Shown here one piece after another: positions 44,854 to 53,185 of a DNA stretch of 64,000 nt. Positions within the stretch are counted from its first letter, which is position 1; the number at the start of each line of letters is the position of its first letter. Below the pieces are notes generated by a model. The model saw only the letters and a program-made list of their open reading frames with translations, was not told where the DNA came from and did not search any database. The stretch is from contig ONEL01000001.1 in NCBI GenBank assembly GCA_900316835.1, forward strand, positions 186,001 through 250,000, read 5' to 3'. Source of the stretch: an uncultured Prevotellaceae bacterium (GTDB taxonomy: Bacteria > Bacteroidota > Bacteroidia > Bacteroidales > Muribaculaceae). The position numbers and the translations under genes were made by a program.

Positions 44854-45799
44854 AATGAGTAACCCAGTAGGGATAGATTAAATAATAGAACACAACAAAA
44901 GCTGCCGATAACAGTATAAATCCTAGTTTTGTACTGAATGGCCATTCAAAATGCCGAGTAAAAAATCCCTCAATGAATGCTGCTACAACAAAGACTGGCA
45001 CTGTGCCTACGATTATCTTCAGTCCACGCTTGGCGCTGCGCATTAATGCTGTGGTGCGCTTGTAGGTGCCAGGAAACAACCACCCGTTGCCAAAGGCTAT
45101 GCCTGCACCACCAGCAATGACAATGGCGGTGAGCTCAAGCGTGCCATGAAGCATTACGGCAGTCCACGACTGGGCAAGTACACCTTGCTGAAACAAGAAT
45201 GTGAAAAAGGTGCCAACCATGAGACCATTAGTGAACAAGAAATATCCCACAGCAATGCTTGTGAAGATGCCCATGATAAAAGCCAAGAACGACACTTGCA
45301 CATTATTGAACATAATATTCATGAAAGATGTTGACTCGCTTCCCATGGCATACACATTCATGGGCTTGCCATCCTCAATGTTGGCTAGCGTCATCTTAAT
45401 GTATTCGTCTCCCAAAACTAGCCTGGCAAAACTCTCATCGTGCATTGTTGATAGTATTCCCACTGCTATAGAAACAAGGAATATTGCAAGTGAAATCAAT
45501 ATATACTTGCGCTCGCGCCACAGCACCGCTGGTACTTCTTGTGTCCAGAATGTCACTATTCTGCTCCATTGCTCATGTTTTTCCTTATAAATGTCGTTGT
45601 GGACCTTGATGGTGAGCTCATTGAGATATTGGGTTATTTCGGCTTTGGGATAATGAGTTTGTGCAAAAGAAAGATCGGATGTTAAATCCATGTATAATTG
45701 CGATTTAACAACTGGCGACTCATAGCTGTCATGAGTGATTAGATATTCATAGTGATGCCACTTGTCGATATTTTGCTTGATAAAAACAGCCTCACGCAT
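44828..45799 (-). CDS. SpoIIM (stage II sporulation protein M)-family membrane protein
   Basis: The 323-residue product has a long cytoplasmic N-terminus (1-90; FIKQNIDKWHHYEYLI) and about seven membrane segments with the SpoIIM signature (NIMFNNVQVSFLAFIMGIFT, split at FNNVQ, and the LAQSWTAVMLHGTLELTAIV region). In Bacillus SpoIIM serves engulfment; in non-sporulating Bacteroidetes it is linked to RDD and MoxR genes. It is first in the six-gene operon and faces the divergent RDD gene. Confidence 0.9.
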   Translation of the reverse strand: MREAVFIKQNIDKWHHYEYLITHDSYESPVVKSQLYMDLTSDLSFAQTHYPKAEITQYLNELTIKVHNDIYKEKHEQWSRIVTFWTQEVPAVLWRERKYILISLAIFLVSIAVGILSTMHDESFARLVLGDEYIKMTLANIEDGKPMNVYAMGSESTSFMNIMFNNVQVSFLAFIMGIFTSIAVGYFLFTNGLMVGTFFTFLFQQGVLAQSWTAVMLHGTLELTAIVIAGGAGIAFGNGWLFPGTYKRTTALMRSAKRGLKIIVGTVPVFVVAAFIEGFFTRHFEWPFSTKLGFILLSAAFVVFYYLIYPYWVTHYGSKKKQQ

Positions 45800-45830
45800 C
45801 TTTTGGAGAAAAATAAATGATATTTTACTG

Positions 45831-45860
45831 CAAAAATAATATTTTCATTATATTTGCAAA
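45831..45860. promoter_or_regulatory. Overlapping divergent promoters of the SpoIIM-like and RDD genes
   Basis: Minus strand: TTTG (45857-45860), 18 bases, TATTTTTG (45831-45838). Plus strand: TATATTTG (45849-45856). The two polymerase sites overlap, so use of one may exclude the other. Confidence 0.55.
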
Positions 45861-45880
45861 AATATTTTCACTCTAAAAAC

Positions 45881-46618
45881 ATGGCTAACGTCAAAATCAC
45901 AACAGGTCAATTTGTTAGTGTAGAGCAGCAGGTGTCGAGTGTGATTGAGCGCATATATGCTCAAATGCTTGACTATGTGTTCATAAGTTTCTATTTTGGC
46001 ATTGTCATGGTTGCTGTAATGTTATCGCTAAGTGCCTCTTATAACGAAAATATTATTACCGCAATTTTCATAGTGCTAATATTGCCGATAATTTTTTATC
46101 ATCCTATTTTTGAATTTATCCTTAACGGGGCAAGTCCTGGCAAGAAAATCATGAAATTGAGAGTCATTATGAAAGATGGCTCATCTCCCACTTTGGGAGC
46201 CTATTTAATGAGATGGATGATGTCGCTACTGGAATGCATGATGTTGCCTGGACTGGGTATCTTGTGCATCCTTTTCAACAAGAACGGTCAGCGCTTGGGC
46301 GACATGATGGCAGGGACTGTGGTGGTAAAAAACAATGCTTACATGAACAATTATGTCTCGCTAGGTAACCTGGGTTATATTCGTCCTGATTATCGTCCTG
46401 TTTACCCCGAGGTGGCTTCATTGTCGCTTAAACAGATAGATGTGATTAGTGATACCCTTGCGTTGCACAATGATAATCGCCGTTATTACATTGATTTATT
46501 AAGTAAGAAAGTGATGGAAACATTAAATATTCCACCACTGTTTAGCAATAATAACGAGCAATTCTTGCGCACTGTGCTTGAGGACTATCGCTACTACTCG
46601 TCAACAATTATCGTTTAA
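45881..46618 (+). CDS. RDD-family membrane protein
   Basis: From ATG 45881 the product is 245 residues. The frame extends to 45854, but that ATG is inside the -7 element. The RDD family marks are SSVIERIYAQMLDYVFISFY with the Arg/Asp pair, NGASPGKKIMKLRVI, and LGDMMAGTVVVK at the end of the membrane part (three helices; about 25-50, 55-75, 118-140). A cytoplasmic C-terminal half follows. RDD and SpoIIM genes form a conserved divergent or tandem pair in Bacteroidetes. Confidence 0.9.
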   Translation: MANVKITTGQFVSVEQQVSSVIERIYAQMLDYVFISFYFGIVMVAVMLSLSASYNENIITAIFIVLILPIIFYHPIFEFILNGASPGKKIMKLRVIMKDGSSPTLGAYLMRWMMSLLECMMLPGLGILCILFNKNGQRLGDMMAGTVVVKNNAYMNNYVSLGNLGYIRPDYRPVYPEVASLSLKQIDVISDTLALHNDNRRYYIDLLSKKVMETLNIPPLFSNNNEQFLRTVLEDYRYYSSTIIV

Positions 46619-46621
46619 AAA

Positions 46622-46870
46622 TTAAGAGCCCAGTGCTTGTTTCAGAGCTTGAGCCAGTTGGTCGGGGCAAGATGTGGGTTTGTTACCACAATGTATTCCC
46701 TCTAGCTTAGATATTGCCTGAGTGGGTGTCATGCCCTCGACGAGTCGTGCTATGCCCTGGAGGTTGCCGTTGCATCCGCCAGTGAAAACGACATTCTTGA
46801 TTACTCCGTCTTGAATTTCAAAGTCAATGAGGCGTGAACATGTGCCCCAAGTGTTATAGGTATATTTCAT
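46622..46870 (-). CDS. TSCPD domain protein (TIGR03905-like)
   Basis: The 82-residue product has four conserved cysteines: TCSRLIDFEIQ, FTGGCNGNLQGI, IHCGNKPTSCPDQLAQAL. This is the TSCPD domain otherwise found at the C-terminus of vitamin B12-dependent ribonucleotide reductases; here it is stand-alone. It may bind metal or nucleotides. It is the last gene behind hisS and the Crp-like regulator; the stop is 3 bases from the convergent RDD stop. Confidence 0.9.
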   Translation of the reverse strand: MKYTYNTWGTCSRLIDFEIQDGVIKNVVFTGGCNGNLQGIARLVEGMTPTQAISKLEGIHCGNKPTSCPDQLAQALKQALGS

Positions 46871-46891
46871 AAAAAATAAAATGTAAACTTA

Positions 46892-47584
46892 TTAAAATGT
46901 GTTCCCGTTTTGGAGCTCGTCAATTAACGCCTTGCGATCGTTAACAACAGCAGTGTAGCTATTGGGAACTATTATCAATTTTTTATCTTCGAGATAGTTG
47001 AAAGCGCTAACAAGAGCCGGCCTGCGGGTGCCTAAAAGTCGACACAAATCGCGTTGCCTGAAGCTGAGGGTTATATTACTTGACTGCTGGGTAGTGAAAG
47101 CACTCACAAGCATGGCGATGCGGTCAACCACACTCGCATTGGTCATGTTGAGTAGCTGCGACTTGCGTGACTGAGAATTACGTGAGAGATAATTGAGAAT
47201 ATTATAAAGGAATATTTTATCACTCTGCAACATTGTCACATAGTCTTGCTTGGCAAGCTGCAGGATGCCACATTCTTCAAGGGCATAAGTGCTAAATGGG
47301 TAACACGTGTCGAGCCCAAAAAGATAGTCGGGTGCAATGACCTCGGGCGACGTAAGCTCATGCGTTATTTTAAATTTCAAGTTAAGACTCTCATACTCCA
47401 TGAGTATCCTGCCCGACACTACAAATCTCACATGTGTGCACGGGTCGCCAGCGTCGATGATTCGCTCGCCTTTCTTGAATTTTAGGAAATGGAACGGTAT
47501 CTTCTCAATGGTTTCTTCCAGCCGTTCATGGCTAATGCCTTGAAATAGTGGCAAGTGAAGAAGTTTGTCAAACATGTTATCCAT
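46892..47584 (-). CDS. Crp/Fnr-family transcriptional regulator
   Basis: The 230-residue product has a cyclic-nucleotide-binding-type beta-roll (about 15-125; FKKGERIIDAGDPCTHVRFV) and a winged helix (about 150-215; LSFRQRDLCRLLGTRRPALV). Cysteines are scattered, so an Fe-S cluster is not evident. The ligand is unknown. It follows hisS by 33 bases and precedes the TSCPD gene by 21. Regulators of this kind with the TSCPD gene nearby are recurrent in Bacteroidales. Confidence 0.88.
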   Translation of the reverse strand: MDNMFDKLLHLPLFQGISHERLEETIEKIPFHFLKFKKGERIIDAGDPCTHVRFVVSGRILMEYESLNLKFKITHELTSPEVIAPDYLFGLDTCYPFSTYALEECGILQLAKQDYVTMLQSDKIFLYNILNYLSRNSQSRKSQLLNMTNASVVDRIAMLVSAFTTQQSSNITLSFRQRDLCRLLGTRRPALVSAFNYLEDKKLIIVPNSYTAVVNDRKALIDELQNGNTF

Positions 47585-47617
47585 AGCGCAGCAAGTGTGT
47601 GTGTCTTTTTTACTAGA

Positions 47618-48979
47618 TTATTTCAGCAACTCGATAGCTTGCTCAATAGTGTAATTGTTCTGCTCACCTGTGCCCATATTCTTGATTGCGATAGTGTTAC
47701 TTTGCATCTCGCTCTCACCAACCATGGCTACAAATGGAATGCCCTTAGAGTTGGCATAGTTCATCTGCTTCTTCATCTTTGTAGACTCTGGGTAGAGCTC
47801 GCAAGAGATACCAGCATGGCGCAATGATCTCATGTGGCGCAGGCTTGCCACGGCCTCATTGTGTCCAAAGTTCATAAAAATGACACGTGTTGTGGCACTG
47901 GTCTCGGCAGGATAGAGATTGAGGGTGTTGAGAACGTCGAAAATGCGATCGGCGCCAAAACTAAAGCCAACGCCCGATAGACCATCCATGCCAAATACCC
48001 CAGTGAGGTTATCGTAACGGCCACCACCGCAAATGCTTCCCATTTCCACATCTAGCGCTTTTACTTCAAGAATTGTACCGGTGTAGTAATTCAATCCACG
48101 GGCAAGGGATACGTCAAGCTCGAGCTTTGCGGTGAGGTTGAGACTACTAGCTGTGTCAAGTACAAACTTAATCTCTTCGATGCCCTTCAACCCCACTTGT
48201 GAGGTTGCAAGCAACTGCTCTAGCGTGGCAATTTTTTCCTGATTAGTACCACTAAGGGTGAGCAGTGGGCGCAATGTGTCAATAGCCTGTTGCGAGAGTC
48301 CTTTTTCGGCAAGCTCGGCATTGACATTGTCAAGACCTATCTTGTCCATCTTGTCAATGGCGACTGTGATGTCGACAATTTTCTCAGGAGCCCCAATAAC
48401 CTCGGCAATTCCTGTGAGAACCTTGCGATTATTAAGTTTGATGACAATGTTGATGCCAAATCGCTTGAACACTTCATCAATTATCGATATCAGCTCAACC
48501 TCGTTGAATAGGGAATCGCTACCCACAACGTCGGCATCACACTGATAGAACTCGCGATAACGTCCACGCTGCGGACGATCGGCACGCCACACGGGTTGAA
48601 TTTGATAGCGCTTAAATGGCATCTGCAAGTCATTGCGATGCTGAACCACATAGCGTGCGAAGGGCACGGTGAGGTCGTATCTTAACCCTTTTTCGCTCAA
48701 CTTTGTGATGAGATGAATATAGTCTTTGTTGGCAAGCAGCTCATCGGGGGCATTTTTAAGGTAGTCACCACTATTGAGGATTTTGAAAAGAAGCTTATCA
48801 CCTTCTTCTCCATATTTTCCCATCAGTGTTGAGAGGTTTTCCATTGCTGGTGTCTCAATGGGCTGAAAGCCATATAGGAGGAAAACACTTTTAATTGTGT
48901 CGAAAATATAGTTGCGTTTCGCCATCTCTTGTGGCGAGAAATCTCGGGTTCCTTTAGGAATTGATGGTTTTTGTGCCAT
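47618..48979 (-). CDS. hisS: Histidine-tRNA ligase
   Basis: The 453-residue product is a class II synthetase: start [19 protein letters not shown], motif 2 with the Arg in [23 protein letters not shown] (given as [13 protein letters not shown] and [10 protein letters not shown]), the histidine loops [15 protein letters not shown] and [12 protein letters not shown], and a C-terminal anticodon domain (about 365-453). It charges tRNA-His. Promoter -7 element at 49020-49027. It heads a unit with the Crp-like and TSCPD genes. Confidence 0.98.
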   Translation of the reverse strand: MAQKPSIPKGTRDFSPQEMAKRNYIFDTIKSVFLLYGFQPIETPAMENLSTLMGKYGEEGDKLLFKILNSGDYLKNAPDELLANKDYIHLITKLSEKGLRYDLTVPFARYVVQHRNDLQMPFKRYQIQPVWRADRPQRGRYREFYQCDADVVGSDSLFNEVELISIIDEVFKRFGINIVIKLNNRKVLTGIAEVIGAPEKIVDITVAIDKMDKIGLDNVNAELAEKGLSQQAIDTLRPLLTLSGTNQEKIATLEQLLATSQVGLKGIEEIKFVLDTASSLNLTAKLELDVSLARGLNYYTGTILEVKALDVEMGSICGGGRYDNLTGVFGMDGLSGVGFSFGADRIFDVLNTLNLYPAETSATTRVIFMNFGHNEAVASLRHMRSLRHAGISCELYPESTKMKKQMNYANSKGIPFVAMVGESEMQSNTIAIKNMGTGEQNNYTIEQAIELLK

Positions 48980-49019
48980 TATAAAATCTATTTACTAATT
49001 ACTTGTATTAAATAATGTG

Positions 49020-49027
49020 CAAAATTA
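49020..49027 (-). promoter_or_regulatory. Probable -7 element of hisS
   Basis: TAATTTTG on the minus strand, 41 bases before the start. No clear TTTG upstream. Confidence 0.5.
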
Positions 49028-49067
49028 CGTATATTTTTTTTAAGTGAAAAATGTTAAAGTAAAAAAA

Positions 49068-49106
49068 CAACTAACACCACACTCACATAGTGTGTGATGC
49101 TAGTTG
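49068..49106 (-). terminator. Terminator of the 201-residue lipoprotein gene
   Basis: CAACTAGCATCACAC and GTGTGGTGTTAGTTG on the minus strand pair with few mismatches and are followed by seven T. Confidence 0.75.
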
Positions 49107-49144
49107 AAAGAGGATATTAAAGTGACTTATTAATCTAAATGTGC

Positions 49145-49750
49145 CTAATTTGCGACATCAAGGGCATTATAGTCGAGCGATGCTGTGTAGAATGTCTTAT
49201 TATCTTCATCGGTGTAGCTATAGCATCCAACTCCAGCTACAAATGGCGATTTAGTGTATGCCCGTTTTATCATATACATAGAGCTGTCTTCTGGCTCAAC
49301 GTTGGTGAGCTTGTACTTCTTTGATAGAGTGGCAACTATATTCTTAAAATCGACTTCCGCGCTATCCTTGGTGCTGCGTGGTGTATAGAATGAGATGCCA
49401 CTAAACTTGCCACTGGTCAAGTCTATTGTGAGATTTACCCATTTCATGTCCTCAAAGTTGTAATATTCATCACCCTTGTGACCAAATACGATTTCGTCAC
49501 TGTCGCTGAACTCGTCAAGAACAATAAATCCATATTTTGCAAAATTATCTACCACCTCTTGAGCCGACGCTCCAAATGGAGTGTCGAAGAAAACACTTTG
49601 CACACTATCGTTCCACAAAGTGTCGGATTGAGATGTGGAATCATTTTGTTCAGAAGCGGTCGAAAACGAAGCCTTGAAATCGCACGACGGAATCATAATG
49701 GTCATCGTCATTACAGCAATTACCATTAACGCATAGTTGTAATTTTTCAT
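49145..49750 (-). CDS. Lipoprotein of unknown function
   Basis: The 201-residue product has a lipoprotein signal with Cys23 (MIPSCDF), a Ser/Thr/Asp-rich linker (about 28-46) and a globular domain (about 50-200). Recognisable blocks are FFDTPFGASAQEVVDNFAKY and SGISFYTPRSTKD; an FGxSxxEV pattern is common in DUF-type Bacteroidetes lipoproteins. No enzyme motif is seen. It starts about 28 bases before the zinc peptidase stop and may share its promoter. Confidence 0.7.
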   Translation of the reverse strand: MKNYNYALMVIAVMTMTIMIPSCDFKASFSTASEQNDSTSQSDTLWNDSVQSVFFDTPFGASAQEVVDNFAKYGFIVLDEFSDSDEIVFGHKGDEYYNFEDMKWVNLTIDLTSGKFSGISFYTPRSTKDSAEVDFKNIVATLSKKYKLTNVEPEDSSMYMIKRAYTKSPFVAGVGCYSYTDEDNKTFYTASLDYNALDVAN

Positions 49751-49779
49751 TTGTGAATATTTAATGTTGATTGTTTTTT

Positions 49780-50460
49780 TTAATCTCTGCGTCCCATTAG
49801 TATCATAACATAATAGACAAGAGTGGCAAGAGAGCTAAGAGCCGCCACCACATAGGTGTAGGCTGCAGCGTGCAGTGCATCGCTGGCATGCTTGGTTTTC
49901 TCCCCTTGAGTGATGCCCGAGGCTTGGAGCCAAGCCACAGCACGACGGCTGGCATCGACCTCTACTGGCAATGTTATCAAGCTAAAAAGAGTTGTTAGAG
50001 CAAACAACGCAACACCTATTTCCATCACTATGGGGAAGGTTTCAATAAGCAGGATGCCAGCAAGTAAAATCCACGTTATCCAGTTTGACGCAAAGCTTAC
50101 AACAGGCACTAGTGCCGAGCGAAGTTTGAGTGGTGCATATCCCTTGGCATGCTGCAGGGCGTGGCCACATTCATGAGCTGCTACCGCAGCCGATGCGACA
50201 CTATTCACTGAGAAAACCACATCGCTGAGGTTCACAGTATTGTTAGCAGGGTTATAGTGGTCGGTGAGTTGTCCTCTTACACTTGTTATATTAACGTTAT
50301 TCACGCCATTGTCATGAAGCATCCTGGCGGCTACATCACGCCCGGTAAGAGGCACATCAAGTGGCTCTTTAGAATACTTGGCGAACTTGCTTTTAAGTGA
50401 GTTCTGCACAATGTAGCTGGCGACTGTTATTACAATAAAAATAATGTAAACGAAACTCAT
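49780..50460 (-). CDS. Zinc metallopeptidase, YugP type
   Basis: From ATG 50460 the product is 226 residues (MSFVYIIFIVITVASYIVQN). A longer frame to 50526 adds a Cys/Phe-rich stretch without family likeness. HECGH in AAVAAHECGHALQHA is the HExxH zinc site, inserted between membrane helices (about 5-22, 125-165, 195-222). It matches the Zn_peptidase_2 (PF04298) family of membrane-embedded peptidases. Substrate unknown. Confidence 0.9.
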   Translation of the reverse strand: MSFVYIIFIVITVASYIVQNSLKSKFAKYSKEPLDVPLTGRDVAARMLHDNGVNNVNITSVRGQLTDHYNPANNTVNLSDVVFSVNSVASAAVAAHECGHALQHAKGYAPLKLRSALVPVVSFASNWITWILLAGILLIETFPIVMEIGVALFALTTLFSLITLPVEVDASRRAVAWLQASGITQGEKTKHASDALHAAAYTYVVAALSSLATLVYYVMILMGRRD

Positions 50461-50654
50461 ATTATTCAGAGAAATAAAGAGATTGTTAAAAAAACAAAAA
50501 ATGCAATTTTTATCAAAAAAAAGCATTGATTTTTTTGCATTATAAAATTTTGATGTAAATTTACGCCGAATTTCTGAAATGAAAAAATTTTCACAGGAAT
50601 TTCTAACATTTATTTATTGTTTTATTTACTAACTTAATTTTTATTTGTAACGTT

Positions 50655-51089
50655 ATGAAAAAGTTATTTTTGTTTGCTGTAGCTGCCGCTACCCTTACTC
50701 TCGTTTCTTGCAATGGCAACACTGAGAACACTTCAGCAACTAGCGCCGTTAGCGGAGACTCACTTACTGAGCAAGTTGACACCAATGCTGTAGCTCCTGG
50801 CGTAGGCGAGGCTGTTGATGCTGCTAATCAAGAGGTTCAAGAGGTTGCTACCGAGGCTACTGAGGCTGTTGACGCTGCTGCTGACAAGGCTACCGACAAG
50901 GCTGCTGAGGCAAAGGATGCTGCTAAGGATGTAGCAAAAGACGCTAAAGATGCTGCTAAGGATGTTGCCAACAAGGCTAAAGACGCCGCTAAGGATGCCG
51001 CCAACAAGGCTATCGACGCTGGCAAGGATGCTGCCAACAAGGCTATCCAAGATGCTGCCAACAAGGCTGCTGACGCTCTGAAGAAATAA
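50655..51089 (+). CDS. Lys/Ala-rich helical lipoprotein with LEA-like repeats
   Basis: The 144-residue product has a lipoprotein signal with Cys19 (LVSCNG), a Ser/Thr/Asn linker and then about 85 residues made almost only of Ala, Lys, Asp, Asn, Glu and Val in units like AAKDVAKDAKD and AANKAKDAAKD. The period is about 11 residues, as in LEA group 3 and apolipoprotein-like amphipathic helices. It likely lies flat on a membrane or forms an elongated helix in the periplasm. The role could be protection under drying or stress; this is inference. A strong terminator follows. Confidence 0.8.
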   Translation: MKKLFLFAVAAATLTLVSCNGNTENTSATSAVSGDSLTEQVDTNAVAPGVGEAVDAANQEVQEVATEATEAVDAAADKATDKAAEAKDAAKDVAKDAKDAAKDVANKAKDAAKDAANKAIDAGKDAANKAIQDAANKAADALKK

Positions 51090-51114
51090 ATCATTTCTCC
51101 ATAACCTAATAAAA

Positions 51115-51150
51115 GGGAAACACTCACTACAATGGATGTGTTTCCTTTTT
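51115..51150 (+). terminator. Terminator of the Lys/Ala-rich lipoprotein gene
   Basis: GGGAAACAC and GTGTTTCC pair around a loop and are followed by a long T-run. Confidence 0.85.
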
Positions 51151-51155
51151 TTTAA

Positions 51156-51337
51156 CCCAAATCGGTCGTTAGGATTTATGTTAGAACTGAATTTATTTTT
51201 AGCCTGTTGTAAAGATTTTGTTGAAGACCTAGCGGGCTATGTCGAGGCAAAGTTTGTAACAAAATGTAAAAGTAAAACTGTTATGGCATAAAAAGACATC
51301 TAAACTAACCTATCGTTGGCCAAATGACCGATTTGGG
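51156..51337. mobile_element. Candidate MITE or inverted-repeat element
   Basis: CCCAAATCGGTC (51156-51167) is the exact reverse complement of GACCGATTTGGG (51326-51337). The 158 bases between also contain weaker complementary segments (for instance near 51178-51212 and 51257-51293), so the element could fold into a long imperfect hairpin. No coding capacity. TTTAA is adjacent on the left and occurs 2 bases away on the right, but a clean target duplication is not proven. Confidence 0.45.
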
Positions 51338-51349
51338 CTTTAATTAAAT

Positions 51350-52720
51350 ATGGCACTAAAACACACGTTTATGACAAGCGACAAAATTCTTGAAAATCTT
51401 TCGGCATCAATCGGTGTTAATAATCTCAATGACATGCAACAAGTCACATTGACCACTGCTCGCAGTAAGAGCGGTGACATAATGCTCTACTCTCCTACTG
51501 GTTCGGGAAAGACTCTTGCTTTTCTGTTGCCGTGTATTGAGATGATTAATGAGGTTCAAGAGGAAATCCAAGTTATAATTATAGTGCCATCAAGAGAACT
51601 GGCGATACAAATAAAAGATGTGACGCGAGCAATATCACCAAGCTGTATTAATGTCACATGTTGCTATGGAGGGCACAATTTTCTAGATGAAGCAAGGGCG
51701 TTGCAAGCATTGCCTCATATCGTTATTGTCACTCCTGGTCGCCTACATGACCACATTAAGCGTGGAACGATTTCATTGGCTCATGTAAGGATTATGGTTC
51801 TTGACGAGTTTGATAAATCACTTGAACTAGGATTTGCCAGTGAGATGGCTAGTATAATTGAACATGTTCCTCAAGAGTGTAGAAACATTCTCACTTCGGC
51901 AACTCACATTGAGCAAATGCCACCATTTGTAAAACTGAATAATCCAATCTTTCTTGATTTTTGTAATAACGGGTCTCTCGCCACAAGCACTCGTCTTGCA
52001 ATGTGGCAGGTGAGAGTGAAAAGTGAAAATAGCCGTCTCGACGCACTTCTCCGGCTCTTAATGTCACTAGCCGACGAACGAACTATCATCTTTACAAATT
52101 ATAGAGATACATCACACGAAGTGTTTACTTTTCTCCTAAAAAATAATGTCTCGGCAGTGCTTTATCATGGAGCTTTAAATCAGATTGATAGAGAAAAAGC
52201 TGTGGCATTATTCAACAATGGCTCGGCAATAGTAATGGTTGCGACCGATTTAGCATCTCGTGGTCTAGATATCACCGATGTGAAACACATCATTCATTAT
52301 CAACCTCCTCTGTCAGAAGAAGTTTTCACACATCGCAATGGTCGCACGGCAAGGGTCAATGAGTGCGGAAACGTCTATGTTATGCGCACACCTCACGACG
52401 AAACATTGCCCTCATTCATGCCATCATTACAAGATTATGAATGCAAGGAAAATAGAAATACTAAAAAAACCTCGATAGCAACAATTTTCATCAGTGCCGG
52501 AAGGAAAGAGAAAATCTCTCGTGGTGACATTGTGGGTTTTATCTTAGCGGGCACACATGCGATATCCCCAGGCGAGATAGGTAAAATTGATATTTTTGAT
52601 CACTACTCGCTAGTGGCGGTGCCAAGCGATGCTGCTTCAGCAATAATAAAAGACCTTTTGCCCCTTAAGTTAAAGAAGCAAAAGGTAAAACTTAGCATTG
52701 CAAAGCCAGTGAGGTATTAA
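51350..52720 (+). CDS. DEAD-box RNA helicase (motif II DEFD)
   Basis: The 456-residue product has all helicase motifs: Q-like NNLNDMQQ, motif I SPTGSGKT, Ia PSRELA, Ib TPGRLHDH, II VLDEFDKSLELGF (DEFD, not DEAD), III SAT, IV IIFTNY, V ATDLASRGLDI and VI HRNGRTAR. A basic C-terminal domain (about 385-456) resembles DbpA's RNA-binding RRM-like domain. It should unwind RNA, perhaps during ribosome assembly. The start is 12 bases after the inverted-repeat element, so the element must carry its promoter or the gene is read from upstream. Confidence 0.9.
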   Translation: MALKHTFMTSDKILENLSASIGVNNLNDMQQVTLTTARSKSGDIMLYSPTGSGKTLAFLLPCIEMINEVQEEIQVIIIVPSRELAIQIKDVTRAISPSCINVTCCYGGHNFLDEARALQALPHIVIVTPGRLHDHIKRGTISLAHVRIMVLDEFDKSLELGFASEMASIIEHVPQECRNILTSATHIEQMPPFVKLNNPIFLDFCNNGSLATSTRLAMWQVRVKSENSRLDALLRLLMSLADERTIIFTNYRDTSHEVFTFLLKNNVSAVLYHGALNQIDREKAVALFNNGSAIVMVATDLASRGLDITDVKHIIHYQPPLSEEVFTHRNGRTARVNECGNVYVMRTPHDETLPSFMPSLQDYECKENRNTKKTSIATIFISAGRKEKISRGDIVGFILAGTHAISPGEIGKIDIFDHYSLVAVPSDAASAIIKDLLPLKLKKQKVKLSIAKPVRY

Positions 52721-53173
52721 TTACTCTTCAATCTGCATCGATGCAAGTTTGCTAAACATCTCGTCGAGAACTTCAACAGGCTGAGCCCCCACCACTTTGT
52801 CAAGAACCTCGCCCGATGGCGAAATAACAACAAGTGTGGGAATGCTTTCAATTTGATATTGCTGTGCTAGCGATTGTTCCTCGTCAACATCAATCTTGCG
52901 AATTATAATCTTATCGCCATATTTTTCCTGCATTTGTTCCATTGCTGGAGCCATTGCTTTGCAAGGACCACACCATGTGGCGAAGAAATCAATCACAATA
53001 ATCTTTGATCTTGATGAATCTACTATTTCATCTTTGCTCGCGTTACTTGCAGTCTCGTCCTCACTAGTTACTGACACGTTGCCAGATTGAGAAGCCGAGT
53101 TCCCTTGTTTTGGTGAACAAGCCATGATCATTAAAAAGCAACATAGGCTTACTAGATATAATACTTTTCTCAT
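52721..53173 (-). CDS. Thioredoxin-fold lipoprotein
   Basis: The 150-residue product has a lipoprotein signal with Cys19 (MIMACSP), a Ser/Asn-rich linker and a thioredoxin domain (about 56-148) with the active site WCGPC at residues 67-71 and the cis-Pro in ESIPTLVV. It would act as a reductant or disulfide exchanger in the periplasm, anchored to a membrane. Its stop codon abuts the stop of the convergent helicase gene (52718-52723). Confidence 0.93.
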   Translation of the reverse strand: MRKVLYLVSLCCFLMIMACSPKQGNSASQSGNVSVTSEDETASNASKDEIVDSSRSKIIVIDFFATWCGPCKAMAPAMEQMQEKYGDKIIIRKIDVDEEQSLAQQYQIESIPTLVVISPSGEVLDKVVGAQPVEVLDEMFSKLASMQIEE

Positions 53174-53185
53174 AATCTTAATTTT

